NCBI GenBank assembly: GCA_009780955.1
Contig: WQZB01000007.1
Span: 35,415 to 99,414, forward strand
Direction of reading: 5' to 3'
DNA: 64,000 nt
Source: Polyangiaceae bacterium
GTDB lineage: Bacteria > Myxococcota_A > Polyangia > Polyangiales > Polyangiaceae
In this document: positions 17,349 to 25,724 of the stretch, piece by piece
Layout of the letters: every line of letters starts with the position of its first letter
How positions within the stretch are numbered: the first letter of the stretch is position 1
Made by a program: the position numbers and the translations under genes
The notes under the pieces: model-generated
Told to the model about the DNA's origin: nothing
Databases searched by the model: none
Seen by the model: the letters and a program-made list of their open reading frames with translations, nothing else

Positions 17349-17957
17349 GTGTATCATCTTATGAAGATGAGTCAGATGGCGCATACACGACGTTTGGCTA
17401 GGCCGCATCGAAGCACTCTGATTGGCAACGGATTTTTGTTGGAATCGCTGCGCAACCGGTTCCCCTTGCTTTGGGACATCCGCCTGAGCAAATCCGCGAT
17501 GAAAAAGCGTGTGTACCTGCAAGTACCGCCCGAGATCACGCGTCTCGCGCCGCCGCAGGGCCCGCTGCGCGCGCGGGCAGCGGGCCCTCCGCGTGCCCAA
17601 GCGCCAATGCCGCCGAGGCGCGATTCGCGCAAGTTCGTGCGCCAGTTCCCCGCTTTTAACGCGCACGCGTACATGACGAACGCTTCTCGGACGCTTGACA
17701 TGAGATCCGCAACGCAGGCGGACGCCATGGCAGGTGTTCGCGCAAGTGGCGGGGTGAGTAGGGCAAGTGCTGCATGCGCATGGTGGGAAGGGCCCCTCGT
17801 GGTTGGCGTCCTGCTCATCGCCCTACCGCCTGTTGGACTATCCCTCGTGTGGAGCAGCCGGCACTACGATTCGGACGCGCGCTGGGCGCTCACAGGAATG
17901 ACGGCGCTCATGATGGGGCTTGTGACCGTCATAGGCATAGCCCTTGTCGTGATGTAG
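17349..17957 (+). CDS. Small protein with two C-terminal membrane segments
   Basis: A 202-residue protein from a GTG preceded by AAGGGA; an ATG at 17361 is an alternative. The first 145 residues are basic and Pro/Arg-rich with no clear domain. The end has two membrane spans, GPLVVGVLLIALPPVGLSLV and ALTGMTALMMGLVTVIGIAL, linked by SSRHYDSDARW. The N-terminal part may be partly mis-called; the C-terminal membrane hairpin is the convincing part. Function is unknown. The stop codon TAG is fused to a palindromic element. Confidence 0.55.
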   Translation: MYHLMKMSQMAHTRRLARPHRSTLIGNGFLLESLRNRFPLLWDIRLSKSAMKKRVYLQVPPEITRLAPPQGPLRARAAGPPRAQAPMPPRRDSRKFVRQFPAFNAHAYMTNASRTLDMRSATQADAMAGVRASGGVSRASAACAWWEGPLVVGVLLIALPPVGLSLVWSSRHYDSDARWALTGMTALMMGLVTVIGIALVVM

Positions 17958-17979
17958 ACCGCTTTCGATTTGACGCGAA
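17956..17979 (+). repeat. Dispersed palindromic element, left arm
   Basis: ACCGCTTTCGATTTGACGCG starts at the stop codon of the preceding gene and matches the left arm of the intact copies exactly. It leads directly into a GTAGGGGC-type palindrome pair, so the two repeat families form a composite here. Confidence 0.75.
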
Positions 17980-17988
17980 CGCGATGAA

Positions 17989-18061
17989 GGGCGGCCACAG
18001 GGGGCCGCCCCTACGAATGTGTGTTTGTTAGGTTGTAGGGGCAGGCCTCCGTGCCTGCCCC
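17989..18061. repeat. Paired GTAGGGGC palindromes (REP-like) at a convergent junction
   Basis: Two GC-rich palindromes face each other: GGCGGCCACAGGGGGCCGCC followed by CCTAC (17990-18013), and GTAGGGGCAGGCCTCCGTGC (18035-18054) continuing CTGCCCC. The shared mark is the GTAGGGGC/GCCCCTAC boundary. The pair lies between convergent genes (membrane protein and purB) and could act as a two-way terminator or mRNA stabiliser. Confidence 0.75.
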
Positions 18062-18075
18062 GCTTTGAACTTGCG

Positions 18076-19368
18076 TTAATTTGAAAGCGCGCGATCGACG
18101 ATCGTGTCGGCCCACTTCAAAGCATGATCGAGATCGAATAGCTCGGCGAGCTGCTGGTGCGAGAGCTTTACGTCAGCATCACTTGCGAGGTTTTCGCGAA
18201 ACGTGCCGTCGCCGTGCCACGCGCGCATGGCGTTGCGCTGCACGAGAACATAGGCCTCTTGGCGCGGCAAACCCGCTTCGACAAGCGCAAGAAGAACCGC
18301 TTCGGAGAAGAAGAGTTCGGCCGCGCGATCGAGATTCTGCTTCATGCGCTCCGGGTAGACAACGAGACCTTCCACCAGGCTGCACGCGCGGTCGAGCATG
18401 AAAGCGAGCGTGGTTGTGGCATCGGGGGCGATCATGCGCTCGACCGATGAGTGCGAGATGTCGCGTTCGTGCCAGAGGGCAACGTTCTCGAGCGCAGGGA
18501 TGCATGCTGCACGCACAACGCGCGCAAGCCCACAGAGGTTCTCGCTCGAGATAGGGTTTCGCTTGTGAGGCATCGCGCTCGACCCCTTCTGCCCGACCGT
18601 GAATGCCTCTTCGGCTTCGCCAACTTCGGAGCGTTGCCAATGACGAACGTTCGTGGCTAGGCGTTCAATGCCAGCCGAGAGCAGGGCCATCGCGCAAAAA
18701 AGTTCGGCGTGGCGATCGCGCGGGACCACCTGCGTGCTCACGACTTCCGGCTGAAGGCCGAGCGCCGCGAGAGCCCTTTGCTCGATCGCAGGGGTTACGT
18801 GCGCATAGGTGCCAACAGCGCCGGCGATTTTTCCATATGCAATATGCACGCGTGCCTGCGCGAGACGCGCACGGCCGCGCGCGATTTCGGCGTGGTGACC
18901 GGCAAGGACGATGCCGAAAGTAACCGGTTCGGCGAAAATGCCGTGACTGCGGCCCATCATCGGCGTTTTTTTGTGCTCGCGAGCACGCTTGGCGAGCGCG
19001 GAAACCAGTGCATCGGCGCGTTTGAGCATCGCGTCGGTCGCGTCGCGAAGCAAAATGGCAAACGACGTGTCGAGCACATCGCTCGATGTCATGCCGCGAT
19101 GAAGCCACCTTGCATCGGCGCCCGCGAGCTGCTCCACATGCGTGAGGAATGCAATGACATCGTGTTTGACCGTGCGCTCGATTTCTTCGATGCGCGCAGC
19201 GCTGAGCACGAGATTTTTTGCACGAATGCGCGCGGCAGTGCCCTGCGGGACAACATTGGCTTCTTCCATGGCTTCGCATGCGGCAAGCTCGACGTCGAGC
19301 CAGACCTCGTAGCGATGTTCGGAAGACCAGAGCGTGGCGAAATCAGCGGGCGTGTAGCGTGGGATCAT
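18076..19368 (-). CDS. purB: Adenylosuccinate lyase
   Basis: A 430-residue protein. It carries the fumarase/aspartase superfamily signature [12 protein letters not shown] in the mobile catalytic loop, the TSSDVLDT block and [12 protein letters not shown], whose His belongs to the active site. It catalyses two steps of purine synthesis, SAICAR to AICAR and adenylosuccinate to AMP. The ATG at 19368 ([10 protein letters not shown]) is chosen: an in-frame GTG at 19386 lies within a repeat and would add only MAAQIA. It lies downstream of fbaB on the same strand, separated by a 129-base repeat-filled gap. The convergent gene on its 3' side is also separated by repeats. Confidence 0.95.
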   Translation of the reverse strand: MIPRYTPADFATLWSSEHRYEVWLDVELAACEAMEEANVVPQGTAARIRAKNLVLSAARIEEIERTVKHDVIAFLTHVEQLAGADARWLHRGMTSSDVLDTSFAILLRDATDAMLKRADALVSALAKRAREHKKTPMMGRSHGIFAEPVTFGIVLAGHHAEIARGRARLAQARVHIAYGKIAGAVGTYAHVTPAIEQRALAALGLQPEVVSTQVVPRDRHAELFCAMALLSAGIERLATNVRHWQRSEVGEAEEAFTVGQKGSSAMPHKRNPISSENLCGLARVVRAACIPALENVALWHERDISHSSVERMIAPDATTTLAFMLDRACSLVEGLVVYPERMKQNLDRAAELFFSEAVLLALVEAGLPRQEAYVLVQRNAMRAWHGDGTFRENLASDADVKLSHQQLAELFDLDHALKWADTIVDRALSN

Positions 19369-19376
19369 AGCGATTT

Positions 19377-19480
19377 GGGCGGCCACAGGGGGCCGCCCCT
19401 ACGAAGATGCGTTCTGTTGGTCGTAGGGGCAGGCCCCTGTGCCTGCCCTGTGTTGGGCACCCACAAGGGGTGCCCCTACG
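19377..19480. repeat. Three GTAGGGGC-type palindromes between fbaB and purB
   Basis: Three units lie side by side: GGCGGCCACAGGGGGCCGCC with CCTAC (19378-19402), GTAGGGGCAGGCCCCTGTGC with CTGCC (19423-19447), and GGGCACCCACAAGGGGTGCC with CCTAC (19455-19479). They fill almost the whole gap between two same-strand genes and end only 9 bases from the purB start. purB must therefore be expressed by read-through or from within the array. Confidence 0.75.
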
Positions 19481-19497
19481 AATGCGAATGCGTTCGC

Positions 19498-20424
19498 CTA
19501 CTTCGCTTTGCGGAAGATCTCCATCACGTCTTGCAGAAGCTTGATGGCTTCGGCCTTCGGCCTTTGGAACGCATTGCGTCCCATGATTGAGCCGAACGCA
19601 CCGCCCTCGGCCAGACCTCGCACTTCCTCGAGCACGGCGGGCGTGTCTTTCGCTTCGCCGCCCGAGAAGATCACGATGCGCTTACCGTTGAATGCGCTTT
19701 GCACGCAATGGCGAACGCGGTCCGCCAGCGTTTTGGTTGGAATGTGATACTTTTCGAAAACCTTTTTGGCTTCAGGCTGCTCGATGTGCTCTTTTGGCGG
19801 CTTGATTTTGATGACGTGTGCACCAAGTTGTGCCGCGATTTGCGCGGCATACGCGGCCACGTCAACGGCCGTTTCGCCCTCTTTCGACAGCCCAGCGCCA
19901 CGCGGATAAGACCAAACCACGGTGGGCAGTCCAACTTCTTTCGCGTCGAGAATCAGTTGGCGAAGGTTCTCGTACATTGGGTTGCGCAAGCCCGAGCCGG
20001 GGTAAATCGTGTAGCCGATGGCCGCGCAGCCAAGGCGAAGTGCGTCTTTCACAGAGCCCGTTTGCGCGCTGCAAGGCTGCTCGATTTTCGCAAGCGTGTC
20101 GGAGTTATTGAGCTTGAGAATGAGTGGAACCTGACCCGCATATTTGTCTGCAACGGCCTCGATGAAGCCGAGCGGCGCGGCATACGCATTGCAACCAGCA
20201 TCAACGGCAAGCTGCACATGGTAGTCAGGGTCGTAGCCTCCAGAGTTCGGCGCGAAAGACCGAGCAGGGCCATGCTCAAAGCCTTGATCGACCGGCAAAA
20301 TCACCATTTTGCCAGTGCCGCCAAGCGTGCCGTGGTTCAGCATGCGCGCGAGGTTGGCCTTCACTCCGGGGTTGTCCGAACCGTAATGGGACAGGATCTC
20401 TTTCACGCGGTCGGTGGCAGGCAT
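19498..20424 (-). CDS. fbaB: Class I fructose-bisphosphate aldolase (DhnA/FbaB type)
   Basis: A 308-residue enzyme matching the archaeal-type/DhnA aldolase family in length and motifs. Blocks include GKMVILPVDQGFEHGP near residue 40, YTIYPGSG, VVWSYPRG and the Schiff-base strand HVIKIKPPKE with its Lys. GGGEAKD-like FSGGEAKD near the C-terminus binds phosphate. It interconverts fructose-1,6-bisphosphate with dihydroxyacetone phosphate and glyceraldehyde-3-phosphate. It is divergent from fbp across 157 bases, so opposing steps of glycolysis and gluconeogenesis share one control region. Confidence 0.93.
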   Translation of the reverse strand: MPATDRVKEILSHYGSDNPGVKANLARMLNHGTLGGTGKMVILPVDQGFEHGPARSFAPNSGGYDPDYHVQLAVDAGCNAYAAPLGFIEAVADKYAGQVPLILKLNNSDTLAKIEQPCSAQTGSVKDALRLGCAAIGYTIYPGSGLRNPMYENLRQLILDAKEVGLPTVVWSYPRGAGLSKEGETAVDVAAYAAQIAAQLGAHVIKIKPPKEHIEQPEAKKVFEKYHIPTKTLADRVRHCVQSAFNGKRIVIFSGGEAKDTPAVLEEVRGLAEGGAFGSIMGRNAFQRPKAEAIKLLQDVMEIFRKAK

Positions 20425-20571
20425 GGTCTCTTTGCTCCTCGGTTAATCCGCACGGGGCGGGTGAAAAACGGTGCGAACCCGGGGCGCAAGGTAGCCGCCC
20501 GCATCTGGCAGATCAACCCACGAAAAGTATCGCTTGCGCAAGCTCGCGCCATCGAACAACATTCTGAAGTC

Positions 20572-20576
20572 GGAGG
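20572..20576 (+). promoter_or_regulatory. Shine-Dalgarno of fbp
   Basis: GGAGG lies 5 bases before the ATG at 20582. It decides the fbp start over an in-frame codon at 20534 further upstream. Confidence 0.75.
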
Positions 20577-20581
20577 TAACC

Positions 20582-21652
20582 ATGGCTGAAAGTAACAGCA
20601 GCATTCCGGTGCGCCGTCCTGCCCCCGTGGTTGGCACCACGCTTCGCGAGCATGTCCTTGCTGGAATGCATGCCGCACCTGGTGCCACCGGCGACTTCAC
20701 GTCGCTTCTCAATCACATTTCGCTTGCGATCCGCATCATCAACACGCGTGTGCGCGCCGTTGGGCTCGCAGACATGCTCGGCTACACGGGCGAAACGAAC
20801 ATTCAAGGCGAAGAAGTGCAAAAGCTCGACGCCTTCGCAAACGAAGTGCTCCTCAACGTGCTCGATCGAAGCGGTTTTTGCGGCGTTGTCGGAAGCGAAG
20901 AACTCGACGAGGCGCAGATCGCGGAAACCCACGCCAAGTACGTCGTGCTCTTCGACCCGCTCGACGGCTCGAGCAACATCGACACAAATGTTGGCATCGG
21001 TACCATCTTTGCCGTTCTTCGCCGCACCGAGCCGAAGCTTTCGCGCCCAAGCCTCGACGACGCGTTGCGCCCGGGTCGCCAGATCTTGGCTGCAGGTTAT
21101 GTGCTTTATGGGCCTTCCACTGTGTTCGTTTTGTCGACGGGGCATGGCGCCCACGCCTTCACGCTCGACCCGTCGATTGGCGAGTTTTTCCTCTCGCAGC
21201 CCGACATTCGCTGCCCGAGGCGTGGCACCTGCTTTTCGGTGAACGAAGGCTACTTTTCACGTTGGTCGCCCGAGGTACAAGCCTGGGCGCGGTGGGTCAA
21301 AGCCGAAAAGGGCGCGGCTGCACCGCCTATCGCAAGCGCCGAGCCATTCAAGGTGCCATATTCGTCGCGCTACGTTGGATCGCTTGTCGCCGACGCGCAC
21401 CGCACGCTCATCAAAGGCGGTATTTTCGCGTATCCAGCCGACACGCAACACACGGGCGGCAAACTTCGTCTGCTCTACGAAGCAAACCCCATGGCCTTCC
21501 TCTTCGAGCAGGCAGGCGGGCTTGCCACAACCGGCAAAGATCGCATTCTCGACATCGTGCCAACCGCGCTGCACCAGCGCACTCCGCTCGTGCTCGGTTC
21601 GAAAGACGATGTCACGGCGTTCCAGCAGTTTGTCGACGGCTCGCCAACGTAA
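20582..21652 (+). CDS. fbp: Fructose-1,6-bisphosphatase, class 1
   Basis: A 356-residue enzyme. The start is fixed by GGAGG just upstream. The class 1 signature FDPLDGSSNIDTNVGIGTIF holds the metal-binding Asp residues. GSEELDEA, RYVGSLVADAHRTLIKGGIF and GGKLRLLYEANPMAFLFEQ are the substrate-binding blocks. It removes the 1-phosphate of fructose-1,6-bisphosphate in gluconeogenesis. It is divergent from fbaB and convergent with queE, with GTAGGGGC palindromes in the 3' gap. The C-terminus RTPLVLGSKDDV is typical of the family. Confidence 0.95.
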   Translation: MAESNSSIPVRRPAPVVGTTLREHVLAGMHAAPGATGDFTSLLNHISLAIRIINTRVRAVGLADMLGYTGETNIQGEEVQKLDAFANEVLLNVLDRSGFCGVVGSEELDEAQIAETHAKYVVLFDPLDGSSNIDTNVGIGTIFAVLRRTEPKLSRPSLDDALRPGRQILAAGYVLYGPSTVFVLSTGHGAHAFTLDPSIGEFFLSQPDIRCPRRGTCFSVNEGYFSRWSPEVQAWARWVKAEKGAAAPPIASAEPFKVPYSSRYVGSLVADAHRTLIKGGIFAYPADTQHTGGKLRLLYEANPMAFLFEQAGGLATTGKDRILDIVPTALHQRTPLVLGSKDDVTAFQQFVDGSPT

Positions 21653-21662
21653 ACGGGTAGGT

Positions 21663-21772
21663 GGGTCAGACACGGGGGTCTGCCCCTACACACAACCGCC
21701 GCCAGAACACGTATCGAAAACGCAAATCCGTAGGGGCGGCCCCCTGTGGCCGCCCTATATAGAAAGCGGTCA
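21663..21772. repeat. Composite repeat: GTAGGGGC palindromes plus right end of dispersed element
   Basis: Two palindromes, GGTCAGACACGGGGGTCTGC with CCCTAC (21664-21689) and GTAGGGGCGGCCCCCTGTGG with CCGCCC (21730-21755), are followed by GAAAGCGGTCA (21762-21772). The latter is the end of the dispersed element and supplies the stop codon of queE on the minus strand. The composite lies between the convergent genes fbp and queE. Confidence 0.7.
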
Positions 21773-22426
21773 GACGCCTTGCGTGTTCGGGGGCCAAATG
21801 TACTTGTGCATTTGCATCTGAACGCGCACCGGCAGTGCGTCTTCGAGCACCCAGCGAACGACGTCGCGCATGGCAAGCTTGCCAAACACCGTGCTTACGA
21901 GCAGGTTCGGTGTGAGCATGCTCAGCGAGCGCCCGCGTAGGATGTCGCGCATCCATAGGTAGTCTGCGCGATTTTCGATCACGAACTTGATCTCGTCTCG
22001 TGGCGTGATGTAGCCGAGATTCGACCAGCGCATTCGGTGCATCTCGCCCGAGCTCGGCGTTTTGAGATCCATGATTTTGTGCACGCGACGATCGACGCGC
22101 GAGACATCGACCTCGCCGTTCGTCTCGACAAGAACCGTTCGCCCAGCATCGCATAACTCTGTCATGAGCACAAAGGCTCCTGGCTGAAGGAGTGGCTCGC
22201 CGCCGGTGAGCTCGACGAGCTCGAGGCCCATGGCGAGCGCCCTCGCAAGCACCTCGGCGCGGGCCATGCGACGGCCGCCATAAAAAGCTTGCGTGGTGTC
22301 GCACCACTGGCAACGCAGGTTGCACCCCGTGGTTCGCACGAACGTGCACGGCAGCCCAGCAAACGTCGATTCCCCCTGGATGCTTGCGTAAATCTCGTGA
22401 ATGACGAGTGAGTCTGCTTTGGCCAA
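21770..22426 (-). CDS. queE: 7-carboxy-7-deazaguanine synthase (radical SAM)
   Basis: A 218-residue protein with the radical SAM cluster motif CNLRCQWC (Cys 35, 39 and 42). EIYASIQGES at residues 11-20 and LTGGEPLLQ are QueE hallmarks. It would convert 6-carboxytetrahydropterin to 7-carboxy-7-deazaguanine in queuosine or other deazapurine synthesis. The other que genes are not in the window. The C-terminus (QMQMHKYIWPPNTQGV) matches the family, and the stop codon overlaps a repeat. It lies 20 bases after a small membrane-protein gene on the same strand. Confidence 0.93.
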   Translation of the reverse strand: MAKADSLVIHEIYASIQGESTFAGLPCTFVRTTGCNLRCQWCDTTQAFYGGRRMARAEVLARALAMGLELVELTGGEPLLQPGAFVLMTELCDAGRTVLVETNGEVDVSRVDRRVHKIMDLKTPSSGEMHRMRWSNLGYITPRDEIKFVIENRADYLWMRDILRGRSLSMLTPNLLVSTVFGKLAMRDVVRWVLEDALPVRVQMQMHKYIWPPNTQGV

Positions 22427-22446
22427 ATCTCTTGATTTTTAGCAGA

Positions 22447-22680
22447 TCATGGCGAAGGCGGTACCGGTTCGAGTTCGGGTGCCGGGATCTCCGTTGCTGA
22501 CGGCGCGGGACCGAGCATTGGTGCCAACGGCACAGTGTAGTGTCTCCAAATCGCGTAGGCCGCAGCCGCGATCGCCACGCTGCCGATAACGAACATGCGA
22601 AAGAGCGCGGCAAACGGAATGCGCGGCGGCTCCGGCGTCGCGGGCAACTTCCTCGCCTTTGCACGTGGCACAACGAGCAA
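22447..22680 (-). CDS. Small single-span membrane protein
   Basis: A 77-residue protein from a TTG at 22680 (a GTG at 22671 is an alternative). A basic N-terminus precedes one hydrophobic span (FVIGSVAIAAAAYAIW). The short outer tail is rich in Pro and Glu (EIPAPELEPVPPSP). Function is unknown. It is directly upstream of queE and probably shares its transcript. It is divergent from the radical SAM gene across about 60 bases. Confidence 0.5.
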   Translation of the reverse strand: MLVVPRAKARKLPATPEPPRIPFAALFRMFVIGSVAIAAAAYAIWRHYTVPLAPMLGPAPSATEIPAPELEPVPPSP

Positions 22681-22743
22681 GCGTAGCGCCTTTCGTGCCA
22701 GCCCGAAACGAAGTCCGGGCAGGAGTGCTAAGTCGCCTGTGCC

Positions 22744-25620
22744 ATGGCGACTGTCACTCCGGCCTCATGGCCGCCGCATCCTTATGCCGAGTTCGTGCAC
22801 CGAGTCGACAAACCCGCACGTTACCTTGGCGGTGAGTACGGTTCGTCGACTCGGGCGTGGGACTCTGCCAAGGCGCGCGTGTGCCTCGCATTTCCAGACG
22901 TTTACGACATTGGCATGAGCCATCTTGGCTTGAAGATTCTCTACAACATTTTGAATCATGACCCACGCACGCTTGCGGAACGGTGCTTTGCACCCTGGGT
23001 TGACATGGAAAGGGAACTTATCGCGCGAAATCTTCCGCTCGTTTCGCTCGAAAGCGCGCACAAGCTTGCCGACTTCGATGTCGTGGGTTTCTCTCTGCAG
23101 TTCGAGCTCACATACACAAACATTCTGACGATGCTCGATCTTGGGCGTATTCCGCTGCGCGGTTCGGCACGCGGCGAGAGCGATCCGCTCATTATTGCGG
23201 GCGGCCCGGCGGCAACACACCCCGAACCCCTCGCCATGTTCATTGACGCATTCGTCGTTGGCGATGGCGAAGAGCGCACCACCGAGCTTGCGCTGCTGTG
23301 GACGGAGCTTCGCGAAAAAGGTGTATCCCGCACAGATCGATTGAGAGCGATTGGCAAGCTTCGCGGCGTGTATGTGCCGTCGCTTTACAGCGTGCGCACT
23401 GAGCCGCAATTAGGTCTAGAAGTGGTCGATGGGCCCGAAAAAGACTTGCCGTTTCCCATCGTGCGCAACGTCGTGGGCGACATCAACGAGTTCCCGTTCC
23501 CCGACAACGGGCCTGTGGGCGGTCCCGAAGCCATCTTCGATCGAATGTCCATCGAGATCGCGCGCGGCTGCACCCAGGGCTGCCGCTTCTGCCAGGCTGG
23601 CATGATTTACCGCCCGGTGCGCGAGCGCGATCCGGCCGAGATCGTCGACACCGTCGTTAAGGCGGTGAACCGCTCGGGCTACGATGAAGTGAGCCTTACC
23701 TCACTTTCAACTGCCGACTACTCGTGCCTTGCTCCGCTCGTCAGGCAGGTAACCGAAAAGCTCAGCGCCAAGAACGTGTCGCTCGGCGTTTCGTCACTGC
23801 GTGCGTACGGGCTCGAAGAAGCCGTGCTCGACGACATGCGCCGCGTTCGCGCCTCCGGGATCACGTTCGCACCCGAGGCTGGCAGCCAGCGCATGCGCGA
23901 TGTCATCAACAAGAACATCAGCCTAGACAATTTGATGACGACCGCGGAGCGCGTTTGCGCTCGTGGCTGGGACAAGATGAAGCTTTATTTCATGATCGGC
24001 TTGCCCACCGAAAACGAGTGCGACGTTCGCGAGATCGTCCAGGTTGGCAAGCGCGTTCGCGAGATCGGCGGCAAAGTGCGCCGCGAAACGAACCAGGGCG
24101 GACCGCCAAAGATCACCGTGAGCGTGTCCACGTTCGTGCCAAAACCGCACACGCCGTTTCAGTGGTGCGCCATGGATCGGCAAGAGCGCATACTCGAAAA
24201 GCAAGCATGGCTCAAAGACGAAGGGCGCCATGCCAAGAGCGTCGAGATTCGCTTGCATCATGCAGCAACAAGCTGGCTCGAGGGCGTGTTCGCGCGTGGC
24301 GATCGCAAGCTGGGTCGCGTGCTCGAGCGCGCGCAGCACGCGGGCTGCCGCTTCGACTCGTGGGAAGACCAAATGGACATCGATCTCTGGATGAGCGCCT
24401 TCCGCGCCGAGGGCATTGAGCCAGAAAACTACCTTGGAACCATTCCGGTCGGCACGCGCCTGCCGTGGGATCACATCGATGTAGGGCTCGAAGATGGCTT
24501 TCTGAACCGCGAATATCGCAAGGCATTGAAAAACCGTTTGAGCCCGCCCTGTAGCAAAGGCGGCAAGGCTGCCAGCACAATTGTGCGCCATACAAATATT
24601 GAGAACGCGGAGTCAGAAAAAGATAACGAAAAACTTGTATGTTACAATTGTGGCATTGCGTGTGATCTGTCAGCGATGCAAAAAACGAGGCAGACGTACC
24701 TTGACCGTCTCGATTCGCTTGATTCGCTCGACACGAAAGCCAGCCAATTGCCAAACGCTTTGGCACAAGCACCGAAGCCAAAAGGCCCAAGGCAGCCGCC
24801 ACGCATCGTGCAAGGCGAGGCGCGCCGCTATCGTTTCGTGTACGAGAAAATAGGTCCGGCAGCCTTTCTTTCGCACCTCGATGTTCTTCGCGCCCTGCCG
24901 CGATCGTTTCGACGGCTACAAATCCCTATTTTTTACTCGTCGGGTTTCCACCCGAAACCCGAAATGACATTTTCGCCGGCGCTGTCGCTCGGTGTTTCAA
25001 GCCTTGCAGAAGTCGTCGATGCAAAGCTCGCCATCGATGTCGATCCAACCGAGCTCGCTTCGGCGTTGTCTGGCGCCTCGGCGCAAGGCCTCGTGTGGAA
25101 GGCTTGTGTGCGTCTTGGCCCGCATGATTCATCCGTTGCACGCCTCGTGGATGCCGCGCGCTACGCGGTGGCGATCGCGCGAAAGGAGCTCCATGCAATG
25201 GGCGGCGAAACACGACTTGCTGCCGAAATTCAGCGCCTGGCAGAAGCAAGCGAGCATTTGGTGATTCGCCGGTTCGAACGGAGCAGTCTGCCAAACGCTG
25301 TGCCAAAAACCGTGAACGTAAAGAAGTTTTTGCGCCGAATCACGGCGGGCGATCCGCGTGCCACCGCGCTACTGAGAGACGCCGGCGTGCACGGGGATTT
25401 CGTCACGCTGCTCATCGATGTGGACATCACACCCGAAGGCGGCGTGAAGGTCTCGGAAGTCATCGAAGCCCTTATGGGCAACATCGACGGTTGGCAACAG
25501 GTCTTCTGTCCGTCGGTGCGCATCGAGCTTGGGCTGCGCGATGGCGAAAGAATCGTATCGCCGATCGACTTGGCAACGATCCGCTTACGATCGAACCCTA
25601 GCCCAAGGTTGCCGCATTAG
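22744..25620 (+). CDS. B12-binding-domain radical SAM protein fused to DUF2344 domain (TIGR03960/TIGR03936 type)
   Basis: A 958-residue fusion. The N-terminal part is a cobalamin-binding-like Rossmann domain (RVCLAFPDVYDIGMSHLGLK). The radical SAM domain has CTQGCRFC with Cys at 276, 280 and 283, and TFAPEAGSQRMR. From about residue 695 a DUF2344 domain follows (YRFVYEKIGPAAFLSHLDVL; FYSSGFHPKPEMTFSPALSL). The linker holds YNCGIACD, a second Cys pair, and a low-complexity LDRLDSLDSLD run. Both modules are known as separate or fused families next to RNase G and ribosomal-protein genes elsewhere. The reaction is not established. Confidence 0.88.
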   Translation: MATVTPASWPPHPYAEFVHRVDKPARYLGGEYGSSTRAWDSAKARVCLAFPDVYDIGMSHLGLKILYNILNHDPRTLAERCFAPWVDMERELIARNLPLVSLESAHKLADFDVVGFSLQFELTYTNILTMLDLGRIPLRGSARGESDPLIIAGGPAATHPEPLAMFIDAFVVGDGEERTTELALLWTELREKGVSRTDRLRAIGKLRGVYVPSLYSVRTEPQLGLEVVDGPEKDLPFPIVRNVVGDINEFPFPDNGPVGGPEAIFDRMSIEIARGCTQGCRFCQAGMIYRPVRERDPAEIVDTVVKAVNRSGYDEVSLTSLSTADYSCLAPLVRQVTEKLSAKNVSLGVSSLRAYGLEEAVLDDMRRVRASGITFAPEAGSQRMRDVINKNISLDNLMTTAERVCARGWDKMKLYFMIGLPTENECDVREIVQVGKRVREIGGKVRRETNQGGPPKITVSVSTFVPKPHTPFQWCAMDRQERILEKQAWLKDEGRHAKSVEIRLHHAATSWLEGVFARGDRKLGRVLERAQHAGCRFDSWEDQMDIDLWMSAFRAEGIEPENYLGTIPVGTRLPWDHIDVGLEDGFLNREYRKALKNRLSPPCSKGGKAASTIVRHTNIENAESEKDNEKLVCYNCGIACDLSAMQKTRQTYLDRLDSLDSLDTKASQLPNALAQAPKPKGPRQPPRIVQGEARRYRFVYEKIGPAAFLSHLDVLRALPRSFRRLQIPIFYSSGFHPKPEMTFSPALSLGVSSLAEVVDAKLAIDVDPTELASALSGASAQGLVWKACVRLGPHDSSVARLVDAARYAVAIARKELHAMGGETRLAAEIQRLAEASEHLVIRRFERSSLPNAVPKTVNVKKFLRRITAGDPRATALLRDAGVHGDFVTLLIDVDITPEGGVKVSEVIEALMGNIDGWQQVFCPSVRIELGLRDGERIVSPIDLATIRLRSNPSPRLPH

Positions 25621-25648
25621 CCCTTTTTCTCTATGGTTGGCGGCATTC

Positions 25649-25721
25649 GCCCTCGTAGCTCAGTGGATAGAGCAGCGCTTTCCTAAAGCGTTGGTCGCAA
25701 GTTCGACTCTTGCCGGGGGTA
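25649..25721 (+). tRNA. tRNA-Arg (anticodon CCU)
   Basis: A 73-base cloverleaf without CCA. The acceptor stem pairs GCCCTCG with CGGGGGT, with A as discriminator. The D arm is GCTCAGTGGATAGAGC. The anticodon stem GCGCT/AGCGT closes the loop TTCCTAA, giving anticodon CCT. The T arm is GCAAG-TTCGACT-CTTGC. It reads AGG codons as arginine. The following protein gene starts only 3 bases after it. Confidence 0.95.
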
Positions 25722-25724
25722 CGA

